A DNA stretch of 64,000 nucleotides from Massilia phosphatilytica (GTDB lineage Bacteria; Pseudomonadota; Gammaproteobacteria; Burkholderiales; Burkholderiaceae_D), in assembly GCF_002968015.1 (NCBI RefSeq), contig NZ_PUIP01000004.1, forward strand, positions 372,001 through 436,000, read 5' to 3'. Of the stretch, positions 43,855-52,181 are shown piece by piece. Position 1 is the stretch's first letter; every line of letters begins with the position of its first letter. The position numbers and the translations under genes were made by a program. Below the pieces are notes generated by a model that was not told where the DNA came from, made no database searches, and saw only the letters and a list, made by a program, of their open reading frames with translations.

Positions 43855-46224
43855 GGACGCCTCTGACGCCGGGGCTCGGCGACTCTCCGCGTCGCGCAGC
43901 ACGGACTCGATGGCCGTCACCGTGGCCGGTTTCGTGAGATGCGCGTCGAACCCGGCCTGCGCCGTGCGGGCCCGGTCGTCCGCGCCGCCCCAGCCGGTGA
44001 GTGCGACGAGCATGACGCCGTCGTGGCGCGGCTCGCGCCGCACGGCCTGGGCCACCTCGTAGCCGGACAGCCCCGGCATGCCGATATCGAGGAACACCGC
44101 GTGCGGCGCCACACCGTCCAGCATGCGCAGTGCCTGGTGACCATCGTGCGCCACCGCGACCTCATGCCCCATCACGGACAGCAGCGCGGCCAGCGTGTCG
44201 GCCGCGTCGCGGTTGTCGTCCACGACGAGCAGCCGCAGCGCGGAAATGCCGGCCGCGTCCTGGCCCGGCGCGCTGGGCGCCGCCTTGTCCGCGTCCCGGT
44301 CGGAGAGGGGCAGGCGCACGGTGAAGACGCTTCCCGTGCCGATGCCGGCGCTGGCCGCCTGGATCGTCCCGCCGTGCAGCTCGACGAGGCTTTTCACGAG
44401 CGACAGGCCGATCCCGAGCCCGCCCGGCATATGCTGGGCGGCGTTCGACACCTGGGTGAACATGCGGAAGACTTCGCCCAGCGCGTCGGGCGGGATGCCG
44501 ATGCCGTTGTCGGACACCGCGATCAGCGCCTGCTGGCCATCCCGCTCCGCCGCCAGCACGATGTGGCCGCCCCGCGGCGTGTATTTCGCCGCGTTGTTCA
44601 GGAGGTTGCTGACGACCTGCGTGATACGGGTGGCGTCCGCGTACAGCTGCAGCGGCTCGCACGGCAACCGCACGTCGAGCTTGTGGCGGGACGTCTCGAT
44701 CAGCGGCAGGCTCGTCTCGACGGCGGCGTTCAGGACGTCCGCCAGCGGGACCAGCGCCTGCTTCAGGTCCACCTGGCCGCGCGTGATGCGCGCCACGTCC
44801 AGCAGGTCGTCGACGAGGTGCACGAGGTGGTCGAGCTGGCGGTCCATGATGTCCTGCACGCGCGCGATGGCGGCCGGGTCGGAGCGGGCACGCCGCATCA
44901 GCTGCAGGCCGCTGCGGATCGGCGCCAGCGGATTGCGCAGTTCGTGGGCGAGGGTCGCCAGGAATTCGGTCTTGCGGCGGTCCTGCTCGGCCAGGTCGTC
45001 GGCGAGGCGGCGCAGTTCCATTTCGCTGCGGCGGCGTTCCGTGATGTCGGTGAACAGGACCACCACCTTGCGGCTGCCGGCCGGACCGACGCGCGCCGCG
45101 TACACGTCGTACCAGCGCCCCAGCTGGACCGCCTCGTCGACGAAATGCACCGGCTCACCCGTCGCCGCGACGCGGCCATAGGTCTCGAACCAGCGGGGCT
45201 CGTGCTGCGGCGCGAGCGAGCGCATGGTACGCCCGACGGCATGCGCGAGGCCCGTGGCTTTCACGAACGCCGGATTCACCTCGAGGAAGCGGTAGTCGTC
45301 CGCGATGCCGGCATCGTCGTACAGCATCTCGATGACGCACACCCCTTCGCCGATCGCATCGAACAGCGTGCGGTAGCGCTCCTCGCTGGCCTGCAGCCGC
45401 TCCTCGGCCTCTTTCTGCAGCGACGCGTCGATCACCACGCCGCGCATCACGCCGCGCGTGCCCGCGCCCCGGTCCAGGTGGCCGCGCGCCAGCACCCAGC
45501 GCCACGCGCCGTCCGGCGTGCGCACGCGGAACGTCGCGTCGTACGGCGCCCCCGTCTCCATGGCGCGGCCGAGCAGGACCTGCGTGGGCGGCACGTCGTC
45601 CGGGTGAATGACGTCGAAATACGCGGCCACGTCGGCGCCGGCCGCGTCTTCGGGGCGCAGGCCGAACATCTCGATCATGCGCATGTCGGCCCGGACCCGG
45701 CCCGTGGCGATGTCGAGCGACCACACGGCCACTTCCGCGGCGGCAATGATGGCTTCCAGGCGCGCGCGGGTGTCCCGCAGCGCGGCTTCCGCGCCGCGCC
45801 GCTCGGCCGCCGTCGCATACGCCTCCAGGAAGAAGCGGGCCTTGGCCTTGAGAATCGGGACCGAGACCGGGTCGTGCAGCACGGCGAGCGCACCGGCATC
45901 GTACAACGACTCGAGCGTGAACGGCGGGGTGGTCGGGACGCCATAGGCGATCACGGGCGCCTCCGGCAGGGCGCCACGCAGGCGGCGCACGCTGTCGAAC
46001 AGGGCGTCGACGTTGCCGGAATATCCGGCCAGCACGAGCACGAAGCCGGGCAGGTCGTCGCCGTGGCGGGCGTGGGCGAGGGCCTCGTCCAGTGTGCGGG
46101 CGCGCACGAGGTCGTAGCCCATCTCGGCGGCGACGGTGCCGATGGCGGGATCGGAGACGGGACGGTCGCACAGGAACAGCACCCGTCCCTGCAGCCGCCC
46201 GCTCATACTATGGGTGGAAGTCAT
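43837..46224 (-). CDS. Hybrid sensor histidine kinase with N-terminal pseudoreceiver
   Basis: This 795-residue cytosolic kinase has no transmembrane segment. Order: a receiver-like domain about 1-125 in which the strand [11 protein letters not shown] places Ala where the phospho-Asp should be, so it cannot be phosphorylated in the usual way; PAS about 145-255; PAS about 275-385; HisKA with H427 in [15 protein letters not shown]; ATPase domain with [13 protein letters not shown] and [19 protein letters not shown]-terminal receiver with D713 in [13 protein letters not shown]. The kinase and C-terminal receiver closely resemble those of the kinase at 39737-43432, suggesting duplication. The start is ATG at 46224 (or 46206); neither has a good ribosome binding site. 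It is convergent with the NUDIX gene. Confidence 0.88.
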   Translation of the reverse strand: MTSTHSMSGRLQGRVLFLCDRPVSDPAIGTVAAEMGYDLVRARTLDEALAHARHGDDLPGFVLVLAGYSGNVDALFDSVRRLRGALPEAPVIAYGVPTTPPFTLESLYDAGALAVLHDPVSVPILKAKARFFLEAYATAAERRGAEAALRDTRARLEAIIAAAEVAVWSLDIATGRVRADMRMIEMFGLRPEDAAGADVAAYFDVIHPDDVPPTQVLLGRAMETGAPYDATFRVRTPDGAWRWVLARGHLDRGAGTRGVMRGVVIDASLQKEAEERLQASEERYRTLFDAIGEGVCVIEMLYDDAGIADDYRFLEVNPAFVKATGLAHAVGRTMRSLAPQHEPRWFETYGRVAATGEPVHFVDEAVQLGRWYDVYAARVGPAGSRKVVVLFTDITERRRSEMELRRLADDLAEQDRRKTEFLATLAHELRNPLAPIRSGLQLMRRARSDPAAIARVQDIMDRQLDHLVHLVDDLLDVARITRGQVDLKQALVPLADVLNAAVETSLPLIETSRHKLDVRLPCEPLQLYADATRITQVVSNLLNNAAKYTPRGGHIVLAAERDGQQALIAVSDNGIGIPPDALGEVFRMFTQVSNAAQHMPGGLGIGLSLVKSLVELHGGTIQAASAGIGTGSVFTVRLPLSDRDADKAAPSAPGQDAAGISALRLLVVDDNRDAADTLAALLSVMGHEVAVAHDGHQALRMLDGVAPHAVFLDIGMPGLSGYEVAQAVRREPRHDGVMLVALTGWGGADDRARTAQAGFDAHLTKPATVTAIESVLRDAESRRAPASEASLPADR

Positions 46225-46373
46225 CGTGATGCGACTGTAGGAGTTGAACGCACGGCTGTCAACTGGACGAAAAGACGCGCGACAGCCGGGCGCCATCCGC
46301 CGCCGAACGCCGGTACGATGGCCGCGCGGGCACATCGGCACCACCGCGCCCGCGGTTCAGCGAGGAGAACAGC

Positions 46374-47207
46374 ATGCAAGCATCGAACGAGAGCGCCGGC
46401 TACGACGTGGGCGCCATCATGGGCGGCCTGTACGGCGATGGCATCATCGCCTGCAAGGGCGCCTTCAGCGCCGCATGGGTGGCGCAACTGAAGGACGACA
46501 TCGAAACCCTGTTCGCCGAGGCACGCGCGCGGCCGAAGGGCGCGCTGGAGCGTGGCCCGTGCCGCTACTACGTGGAGGTGCATCCGGAGCGGCTGCGCGG
46601 TTTCGTCGAGCTGGCGACGCACCCCTGGGTCGTCGCCGTGTGCCGGGCCGTGCTGGGGCCGGACTACAAGATCGTGGAAGTCGGCTTCGACATCCCGTTC
46701 CCGGGCGCCATGCACCAGCCGTGGCACCGCGACTTTCCCGCGCCGCCGGAAACGCTGGTCGGGCGGCGCCTGAATTCGCTCGCGTTCAACCTCACGACGG
46801 TCGACGTGACGGAGGAGATCGGCCCGTTCGAGATCGCGCCCGGCACGCAGTGGGACGACCTTGCCGGCGGCGACCTGATGTTCCCGGATAAGTCGCTGTA
46901 TCCGCGCTACGAGGCGCGCGCCCAGCGCAAGCTGCCGAAGGTGGGCGACATCTCGGCCCGCTCGGCCCTGACGATCCACCGCGGGACGGCAAACCGCAGC
47001 CAGCAGTCGCGTCCCGTGCTCGTACTCGGCGTGGACGCGCCGGACGCCCGCAACGCCGAGAAGCACGACCTGCAAGTGACGCAGGCCTACTGGGATGCGC
47101 TCCCGGCCGCCGTGCGCGACCACCTGCGCTGCCGCATCGTGCCGGCGCTGGAAAACATCGAGCAGGCCCACACGATCGAGGGCCTGCGGATGGGCATCAC
47201 GGCTTAG
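46374..47207 (+). CDS. PhyH-family Fe(II)/2-oxoglutarate dioxygenase-like protein
   Basis: This 277-residue cytosolic protein has the phytanoyl-CoA dioxygenase fold signature: metal ligands H118 and D120 in PWHRDFP and the distal H202 in [11 protein letters not shown], with R208 in the 2-oxoglutarate position. FEIAPGTQW between them is also typical. PhyH relatives hydroxylate many small molecules; the substrate is unknown. GAGGAG stands eight bases before the ATG. It is divergent from the hybrid kinase and its last codons overlap the convergent small gene at 47197 by 11 bases. Confidence 0.85.
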   Translation: MQASNESAGYDVGAIMGGLYGDGIIACKGAFSAAWVAQLKDDIETLFAEARARPKGALERGPCRYYVEVHPERLRGFVELATHPWVVAVCRAVLGPDYKIVEVGFDIPFPGAMHQPWHRDFPAPPETLVGRRLNSLAFNLTTVDVTEEIGPFEIAPGTQWDDLAGGDLMFPDKSLYPRYEARAQRKLPKVGDISARSALTIHRGTANRSQQSRPVLVLGVDAPDARNAEKHDLQVTQAYWDALPAAVRDHLRCRIVPALENIEQAHTIEGLRMGITA

Positions 47208-47415
47208 GGATGTCCTTCGGCGGCTTGCCGACGCGGCGCAGCTGGTCCGACTGCTGGTCGAGGTTCACTTCTTCGGCCACGTCGTAACGGCCATCCTCGG
47301 CATCGTCGCCGGGCAGCAGCGACTCCGATCGATTCTCGGCGCGCTGCTGCTGGCCCGGGTCGGCCCGCTGGGCGTTCTGGCCGGCCTGGTCCTTGCGTTT
47401 GTCCTGTTCTGTCAT
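47197..47415 (-). CDS. Small hydrophilic hypothetical protein
   Basis: I do not recognise this 72-residue protein. It is highly charged, rich in Asp, Gln, Arg and Lys, with no hydrophobic segment, and is probably disordered. GGGAGGG six bases before the ATG makes it likely to be translated. It overlaps the end of the PhyH-like gene tail to tail and lies 63 bases downstream of the small membrane protein operon on the same strand. Confidence 0.6.
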   Translation of the reverse strand: MTEQDKRKDQAGQNAQRADPGQQQRAENRSESLLPGDDAEDGRYDVAEEVNLDQQSDQLRRVGKPPKDIPKP

Positions 47416-47478
47416 GATGCCCTCCCGCTAGTGGTGTCGGGGCCGATTATGGCGGAGGGGAGGGCGGCCCGGCGCACG

Positions 47479-47751
47479 CTACCTGGATCGGGAGCGGCGC
47501 GCGGGCAGGTTCTTTTCCAGGATCGCCCACAGGATGAGGCCATACGCCAGCAGCCGTACGAGGTAGTGCAGGGGCGTGTCCTCGGCCTCGTCGAGGGTCA
47601 GCGCCGACACGATCCGGTGCACGCCCTCGATGCCGAACGACAGGGCGAAATACAGGAAGAAGCGGTCGCGCGAGTTGCGCCAGAAACGCAGGAAGAACAG
47701 GGCGATGACGAAGGATGCCATGGCGATGGCGCCGGTTATCAGGTCGCTCAT
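47479..47751 (-). CDS. DUF5985-type small membrane protein
   Basis: This is a 90-residue inner-membrane protein with three predicted helices: about 4-22 (TGAIAMASFVIALFFLRFW), 30-48 and 65-80. The RFWRNSRDRFFLYFALSFGIEGVHR stretch is what I associate with the DUF5985 family; no function is known. It is the last gene of a three-gene leftward operon, with one base between the upstream stop and this ATG. Confidence 0.75.
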   Translation of the reverse strand: MSDLITGAIAMASFVIALFFLRFWRNSRDRFFLYFALSFGIEGVHRIVSALTLDEAEDTPLHYLVRLLAYGLILWAILEKNLPARRSRSR

Positions 47752-47752
47752 G

Positions 47753-48010
47753 TCATTCTTTCTCGTAGATGAGGCCGTACAGCAGCAGGAGCATGGCCAC
47801 GAGGGCCGACACCTGGCGCGCCGGCAGCAGGGAGACGTCGGCGAAGACGACCTTGTCCAGCATGAGGAAGACGTTGTTCACGGTCAGGGCCGCGAACGAC
47901 GCGCCGCTCCAGAACAGCAGCCGGTGGCCGGTGCGGCGGTAGCTGCCCAGCAGCAGCCAGGCGCACGCCAGCGATGTCAATGTACACAGCGAATAGATGG
48001 TAATCGCCAT
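47753..48010 (-). CDS. Small membrane protein, DUF5985-like partner
   Basis: This is an 85-residue inner-membrane protein with three hydrophobic helices (about 3-20, 30-48, 62-80). It resembles its downstream neighbour in size and topology, including the pattern of a loop with basic residues followed by LLFWSGASFAALTVNNV. The start at 48010 has AAGGA seven bases upstream and its A is shared with the TGA of the upstream gene, which couples translation. Function unknown. Confidence 0.75.
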   Translation of the reverse strand: MAITIYSLCTLTSLACAWLLLGSYRRTGHRLLFWSGASFAALTVNNVFLMLDKVVFADVSLLPARQVSALVAMLLLLYGLIYEKE

Positions 48011-48396
48011 CAGGAATCCTTCCGCCATTTGAACGCGTCCGCGAATTGCTGGGCCTTGCGGTCGAGTGAAGAGTGGATCAGGTGGGTGACTTCGACGAGA
48101 TGGGTCGCATACACGTCGGCCAGGCGGTCGATGCGCTCGCGCACGCCGGCATCCGCCGGGGCATAGCGGAATGCACCGGCGTCCTGGCAGGGCACGGCGA
48201 TCCTGGCCGTGCACAGGTCGGAGAGCAGGTCTTCCGCCGTTTTTTCGCGCACGTACAGCCGCCGCGCCAGCGTTTCGCGGCGCCAGGCGTGGTCCGGATC
48301 GGCGCGCATCAGCAGCAGCGCTTCGAGGAAGGGGACCGAAGGAATGCTGGTCAGCACGAAGCGCCGGAGGTCCTCGGGTATGGAGGGCTTATCCAT
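48010..48396 (-). CDS. Predicted winged-helix-like cytosolic protein
   Basis: This 128-residue protein has no signal or membrane segment. The N-terminal half (about 8-75: LRRFVLTSIPSVPFLEALLLM, WRRETLARRLYVREKTAEDLL and a strand pair ending FRYAP) has the order of a winged helix-turn-helix domain. The C-terminal half is a long amphipathic helical region (RERIDRLADVYATHLVEVTHLI). I infer a DNA-binding or sensor role; it is not a named family to me. It heads the operon with the two small membrane proteins. The start at 48396 lacks a good ribosome binding site; an upstream extension to 48549 looks non-coding. Confidence 0.65.
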   Translation of the reverse strand: MDKPSIPEDLRRFVLTSIPSVPFLEALLLMRADPDHAWRRETLARRLYVREKTAEDLLSDLCTARIAVPCQDAGAFRYAPADAGVRERIDRLADVYATHLVEVTHLIHSSLDRKAQQFADAFKWRKDS

Positions 48397-48569
48397 TGCG
48401 ATTGTGTTTGGACAAATGGACTTGGCTTTTTGGAACCGGAATTGTATAGCATTCTTTCCGGAAATGCAGGCATTCTTCAAGCGTGCGCGGCTATACAAAT
48501 GGTAAATCCCTGAGGAAGCGCAAGCGCGCGTCGGATAAAATGGCGGCATTTTAGATTTGTCATTTCATC

Positions 48570-49409
48570 ATGTTCAAGAAGTTGGTCACGCCCGCGCTCG
48601 TGCTGGCATCGCTGTTATCCCTTGGTGCCTGCAAACGCGAGTCCACGAACCCGCCTCCGGCCCCCGCTCATACGGAAGCGCGCGCGCCGCAGCCGCAGTC
48701 CTGCAACGACCATTTCGTGGACGGCCAGGCGCCGCGCATCACAAATCCCAAGCTCGACAAGGCGACGGAAACGCTGTGCTTCAACGTATTCAGCGTGATG
48801 CATTCCGGGATCACGCGCACGCCACTGTGGTCGGCGGAACACCTGCAGGCGGAGAATATCGCGGCGGCGCAGGAATTGTCGCGCGAAAACTCGTTCCACA
48901 CGGAATCGCGGCTGCCGGCCAGCCAGCGGGCGGAGTTGGCGGACTATGCCCGCAGCGGCTACGACCGCGGCCACATGGCCCCGAACGGCGACATGCCGGA
49001 CCGCGACAGCCAGCGCGACAGCTTCAGCCTCGCCAACATCGTCCCGCAGGACGGCGAGAACAACCGCAACCTGTGGGCCGGGATCGAAGGGGCCGTGCGC
49101 AAGATGGCGAAGAAGGAGGGCGACCTGTACGTCGTGACGGGCCCGGCCTTCCTCGGCGCGGACCTGAAGAAGATCGGCAACGTGCTCGTGCCGACCCATT
49201 TGTATAAACTCGTGTACAGCCCGCGCCAGCGCGCCGGCGCCGCGTGGTTCGTCGAGAACGCGGCGGATGCGAAGGCGAACGTGATCCCGATCCCGGAACT
49301 CGAACGCATCATCGGCATCGACCTGCTGCCCGCGCTGTCCGCGCAAGACAAGGAGCGCGTGCTGGCGCTGCCGGAGATCCGCGTCAAGCAGCCCCGCAAC
49401 CGTAAATAG
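48570..49409 (+). CDS. DNA/RNA non-specific endonuclease, predicted lipoprotein
   Basis: This 279-residue nuclease of the NUC1/Serratia (beta-beta-alpha-metal) family degrades DNA and RNA. The active-site motif YDRGHMAPNGDM has the catalytic histidine at H135, followed by the metal-site asparagine region QDGENNRNLWAGIE. The N-terminus is a signal peptide with a lipobox-like LSLGAC, which would make C21 lipidated and anchor the enzyme to a membrane facing the periplasm. It may serve nutrient scavenging or uptake-associated DNA digestion. It diverges from the winged-helix gene. Confidence 0.9.
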   Translation: MFKKLVTPALVLASLLSLGACKRESTNPPPAPAHTEARAPQPQSCNDHFVDGQAPRITNPKLDKATETLCFNVFSVMHSGITRTPLWSAEHLQAENIAAAQELSRENSFHTESRLPASQRAELADYARSGYDRGHMAPNGDMPDRDSQRDSFSLANIVPQDGENNRNLWAGIEGAVRKMAKKEGDLYVVTGPAFLGADLKKIGNVLVPTHLYKLVYSPRQRAGAAWFVENAADAKANVIPIPELERIIGIDLLPALSAQDKERVLALPEIRVKQPRNRK

Positions 49410-49423
49410 AAAGCAGGAATCTT

Positions 49424-49681
49424 ATGAGCACCCATCCGCAATTCGCACCGTACGAGAACGAGGCCGACGTCATCGAAGTCGGCAAGCTGATGCTGGAGAA
49501 CCGGCTCGACCGGATCACGATCTCCGGCGACGTCGACCTCACGGCCGACAAGAACGGCCTCGCGCAGGCGCGCCTGCTGCACGACCTGCTGGGCCGGATC
49601 GTCGCCGGCCTGGAAGCGAAGGAGCTGCCGGACCGACTGCCGCCGCCCACCGTGAAAACGGTCGGCAATCCGTTCGGCTGA
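49424..49681 (+). CDS. Small conserved-looking hypothetical protein
   Basis: I do not recognise this 85-residue protein. It is acidic and cytosolic. ENRLDRITISGDVDLTADKNGLAQARLLHDLLGRI forms an ordered alpha/beta-looking core, and the C-terminal tail is Pro-rich. A purine-rich AAAGCAGGAATCTT precedes the ATG, 14 bases after the nuclease stop, so it is probably cotranscribed with the nuclease. A strong terminator follows at 49749. An immunity role for the nuclease was considered but the nuclease is exported, so that is unlikely. Confidence 0.6.
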   Translation: MSTHPQFAPYENEADVIEVGKLMLENRLDRITISGDVDLTADKNGLAQARLLHDLLGRIVAGLEAKELPDRLPPPTVKTVGNPFG

Positions 49682-49748
49682 CAGCCGCAAACGCCGCGCG
49701 CCGGTCGGTACGCGCGCTCACGGAACGTATCGAGAGCAAGGGGAAAAC

Positions 49749-49770
49749 ACGGGCCGCGCGGCCCGTTTTT
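49749..49770 (+). terminator. Intrinsic terminator after the nuclease operon
   Basis: An 18-bp perfect palindrome (49749-49766) is followed by TTTT to 49770, 68 bases after the stop of the small hypothetical gene. This is a classical rho-independent terminator. Confidence 0.85.
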
Positions 49771-49958
49771 CATGGGGGCGTTACACATGAGTTGTAGCCG
49801 GTCAATGGTGCGCGCAACGCGGCCGCTTTGGAGTAGTCTCGACAAGGAACCGGCGTGAGGAACTCCACGCGGAAAACGTCGTGCTCGGTGGCGAGCAGGT
49901 CGGCGTGGCGCGCTTCGCAAGGGCCGGTGATTTCTTACGATGACAGCGGAGGAACATC

Positions 49959-52181
49959 ATGCGACACACCCTGGTAGCAGTCTTCGATAACCGAAGCGAC
50001 GCACAAAGCGCCCTCGACGAATTGCTGGCGTCGGGCTTCTCGCGCACCGATGCGAGCCTCTCCAGCGCCGATCCCACCGGCCAGTCGAACAGCGTCACCG
50101 GCAACAACGAGCTGCTGGACGGCGAGCGCGAGGAAGGCTTCGGCGCCTCGATCAAGCATTTCTTCACCGGCCTGTTCGGGTCGGACACGAATGAACACGC
50201 GATGAAGTACTCGTACGCCGTCACGCGCGGCCATCACGTATTGACCCTGGCGACGGACTCGGAGCCGGAGGTCGAACGCGCCGCCGACATCATCGAGCGC
50301 TTCGGCCCCGTCGACATCGACGAGCGCCACGACCAGTGGACGCGCGACGCGGGCAGCGCGAGCACCCTCGGCACCGGTGCCTCGGCGTCCGGGATGCAGC
50401 AATCCGGCAGCATGTCCGCACAGTCGGGCAACCTGGGATCGGGCTCCGGCTCCGCCGGCTCGTACCAGGGTACGCCTCCGGGCACGGAACCGGGTTCGCT
50501 GCAGTTCACGGGCCACGACGACCGCAATTTCTTCGCCACGCAAAACATCAACGATCCGGTCCCCAAAGGCCAGACGTACGAAGAACCGCAGGGCGCTTCG
50601 GAGCAGTCGGGCGGGTCGATGGACAGCGCCGTCGGCGGCAATACGCTGAGCGGCACCCAGAGTTCGGCGCAGAATCCGGCCACCGGATCGTCGCTGCAAT
50701 CGTCGCAGAGCGGCTCGCTGAACCAGAGCGGCTCGACGCTGCAGGGGACCGCATCGATCCCCGGCTCGGACGACACGTCGCTGGGCGGCACCGCGCGGAT
50801 GGGCAGCTCCATGCAGCGCGACACGAGCGGCGGCGGGTCGGCCTCGCGCGGCAACGTGCGCGTGTTCTCCCATGACGCGGGCATGAGCGGCACCTACGAC
50901 GACGACTACCGCAACGACTGGAACTCGAATTACGCCAGCCTGGGCGGCAGCTACGACGATTACGCACCGGCCTACCGCTTCGGCAACGAGATGCGCCGCA
51001 ACGAGAAATACCGCAACCGCGACTGGAGCGACATCGAGCAGTCGCTGCGCAGCGATTGGGAGACGCGCAATCCGGGCGTCTCGACCTGGGACAAGTTCAA
51101 GGCCGCCGTGCGCCGCGGCTGGGACAAGATCACGCCGGACGTGAACACGGACGACTGGTACCACTCGGACTGGCACGACAATTACTCGAGCCTGGGCGGC
51201 GGCTATGAAGACTACGAGCCGGCTTACCGCTACGGCACCGAGATGCGGTCCAGCGCCAAATACCGCGACCGCTCGTGGGACGAGGTGGAGTCCGACCTGC
51301 GCGGCGACTGGGAATCGCGCCACCCGGGCGAGTCGACGTGGGAGAAATTCAAGGCCGCCGTGCGCCGCGGCTGGGACAAGATCACCCCGGACATCGACAA
51401 CGACAGCTATTACCGCAGCCACTGGAACGCGAGGTATTCGAACGCGGACGACAGCTACGACGACTACCTGCCGGCTTACCGCTACGGCAACGAGGCCCGG
51501 CGCCTGCAGAAGTACCGCAGCCGCCACTGGGACGACGTCGAATCCGACCTGAAATCCGACTGGGAATCGCGCTACACGAGCGGCCCGTCGACGTGGCAGA
51601 AATTCAAGGACGCCGTGCGCCATGGCTGGGACAAGATCACACCGGACATGGATGACGACTCGACCTACTACCACACGCACTACGAGTCGAACTACGCGGC
51701 CAGCGGCACGGACTTCAACGACGTGGCCCCGGCCTACCGCTACGGCAACGAGATGCGCAGCAGCGATACCTACCGCGACCGCGACTGGGACGAGGTCGAG
51801 CACGACCTCAAGAAGGACTGGCACAGCAAGTACGGGACCGATACGGAACCGTCCGCATGGGAACGCATCAAGGCGGCAGTCCGCCACGGCTGGGAGCGCA
51901 TGACCGGCGAGACGACATCCACGGACGCCGACAGCCACTACCGCACGCACTGGACGAACACGTACAAGACGAGCGGCACGAGCTATGACGACCTGGCGCC
52001 GGCCTACCGTTACGGCGCCGAGATGCGCAACGACGTCCGCTATCGCAACCGCGACTGGTCGGACGTCGAGAACGACCTGCGTGCCGACTGGGATACGCGC
52101 TATGGCAAGGATGGCGCGTCAGCCTGGGAAAAGATGAAGGCGGCCGTGCGCCACGGGTGGGACCACGCCACGCTGGGCTGA
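49959..52181 (+). CDS. YflT-like domain protein with five tandem ~84-residue repeats
   Basis: This 740-residue, soluble, strongly hydrophilic protein has three parts. Residues 1-120 resemble the general-stress YflT/GS17M alpha/beta domain (HTLVAVFDNRSDAQSALDEL, YSYAVTRGHHVLTL). Residues 125-310 are a Ser/Gly/Gln-rich linker with no predicted fold. Residues 314-740 are five tandem repeats starting at about 314, 397, 481, 565 and 655. Each repeat has an aromatic-acidic start, a DDYAPAYRYGNEMR core, a YRNRDWxxVExDLxxDW segment and an amphipathic WxKFKAAVRxGWDKIT end. Single copies of this repeat occur in other bacterial stress proteins to my knowledge; the five-fold array is unusual. GGAGGAAC gives a strong ribosome binding site. 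No enzymatic motif is seen; a stress or desiccation role is inferred. Confidence 0.8.
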   Translation: MRHTLVAVFDNRSDAQSALDELLASGFSRTDASLSSADPTGQSNSVTGNNELLDGEREEGFGASIKHFFTGLFGSDTNEHAMKYSYAVTRGHHVLTLATDSEPEVERAADIIERFGPVDIDERHDQWTRDAGSASTLGTGASASGMQQSGSMSAQSGNLGSGSGSAGSYQGTPPGTEPGSLQFTGHDDRNFFATQNINDPVPKGQTYEEPQGASEQSGGSMDSAVGGNTLSGTQSSAQNPATGSSLQSSQSGSLNQSGSTLQGTASIPGSDDTSLGGTARMGSSMQRDTSGGGSASRGNVRVFSHDAGMSGTYDDDYRNDWNSNYASLGGSYDDYAPAYRFGNEMRRNEKYRNRDWSDIEQSLRSDWETRNPGVSTWDKFKAAVRRGWDKITPDVNTDDWYHSDWHDNYSSLGGGYEDYEPAYRYGTEMRSSAKYRDRSWDEVESDLRGDWESRHPGESTWEKFKAAVRRGWDKITPDIDNDSYYRSHWNARYSNADDSYDDYLPAYRYGNEARRLQKYRSRHWDDVESDLKSDWESRYTSGPSTWQKFKDAVRHGWDKITPDMDDDSTYYHTHYESNYAASGTDFNDVAPAYRYGNEMRSSDTYRDRDWDEVEHDLKKDWHSKYGTDTEPSAWERIKAAVRHGWERMTGETTSTDADSHYRTHWTNTYKTSGTSYDDLAPAYRYGAEMRNDVRYRNRDWSDVENDLRADWDTRYGKDGASAWEKMKAAVRHGWDHATLG
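50898..52178 (+). repeat. Five in-frame tandem repeats of ~250 bp
   Basis: Coding repeats start near 50898, 51147, 51399, 51651 and 51921, with periods of 249, 252, 252, 270 and about 260 bp. The first three copies are closest; copies four and five carry small insertions, so the array diverged by duplication rather than recent slippage. Confidence 0.85.

Noticed and set aside
43939..46491. 850-residue plus-strand frame over the second hybrid kinase
   Set aside because: Arg/His/Ala-rich composition and no domain; the minus strand encodes a complete kinase.
48570..49681. Toxin-immunity pair (nuclease plus small downstream protein)
   Set aside because: The nuclease has a signal peptide/lipobox and no delivery domain, and the small protein is cytosolic, so the pair does not fit known contact-toxin or bacteriocin layouts.
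49935..51950. 671-residue Val/Ala-rich antisense frame over the repeat protein
   Set aside because: Its apparent repeats simply mirror the tandem repeats of the real gene on the plus strand.
50898..52178. CRISPR-like or RTX-type array
   Set aside because: Units are ~250 bp, contiguous without spacers, in frame and encode ~84-residue aromatic repeats, so neither CRISPR nor RTX applies.
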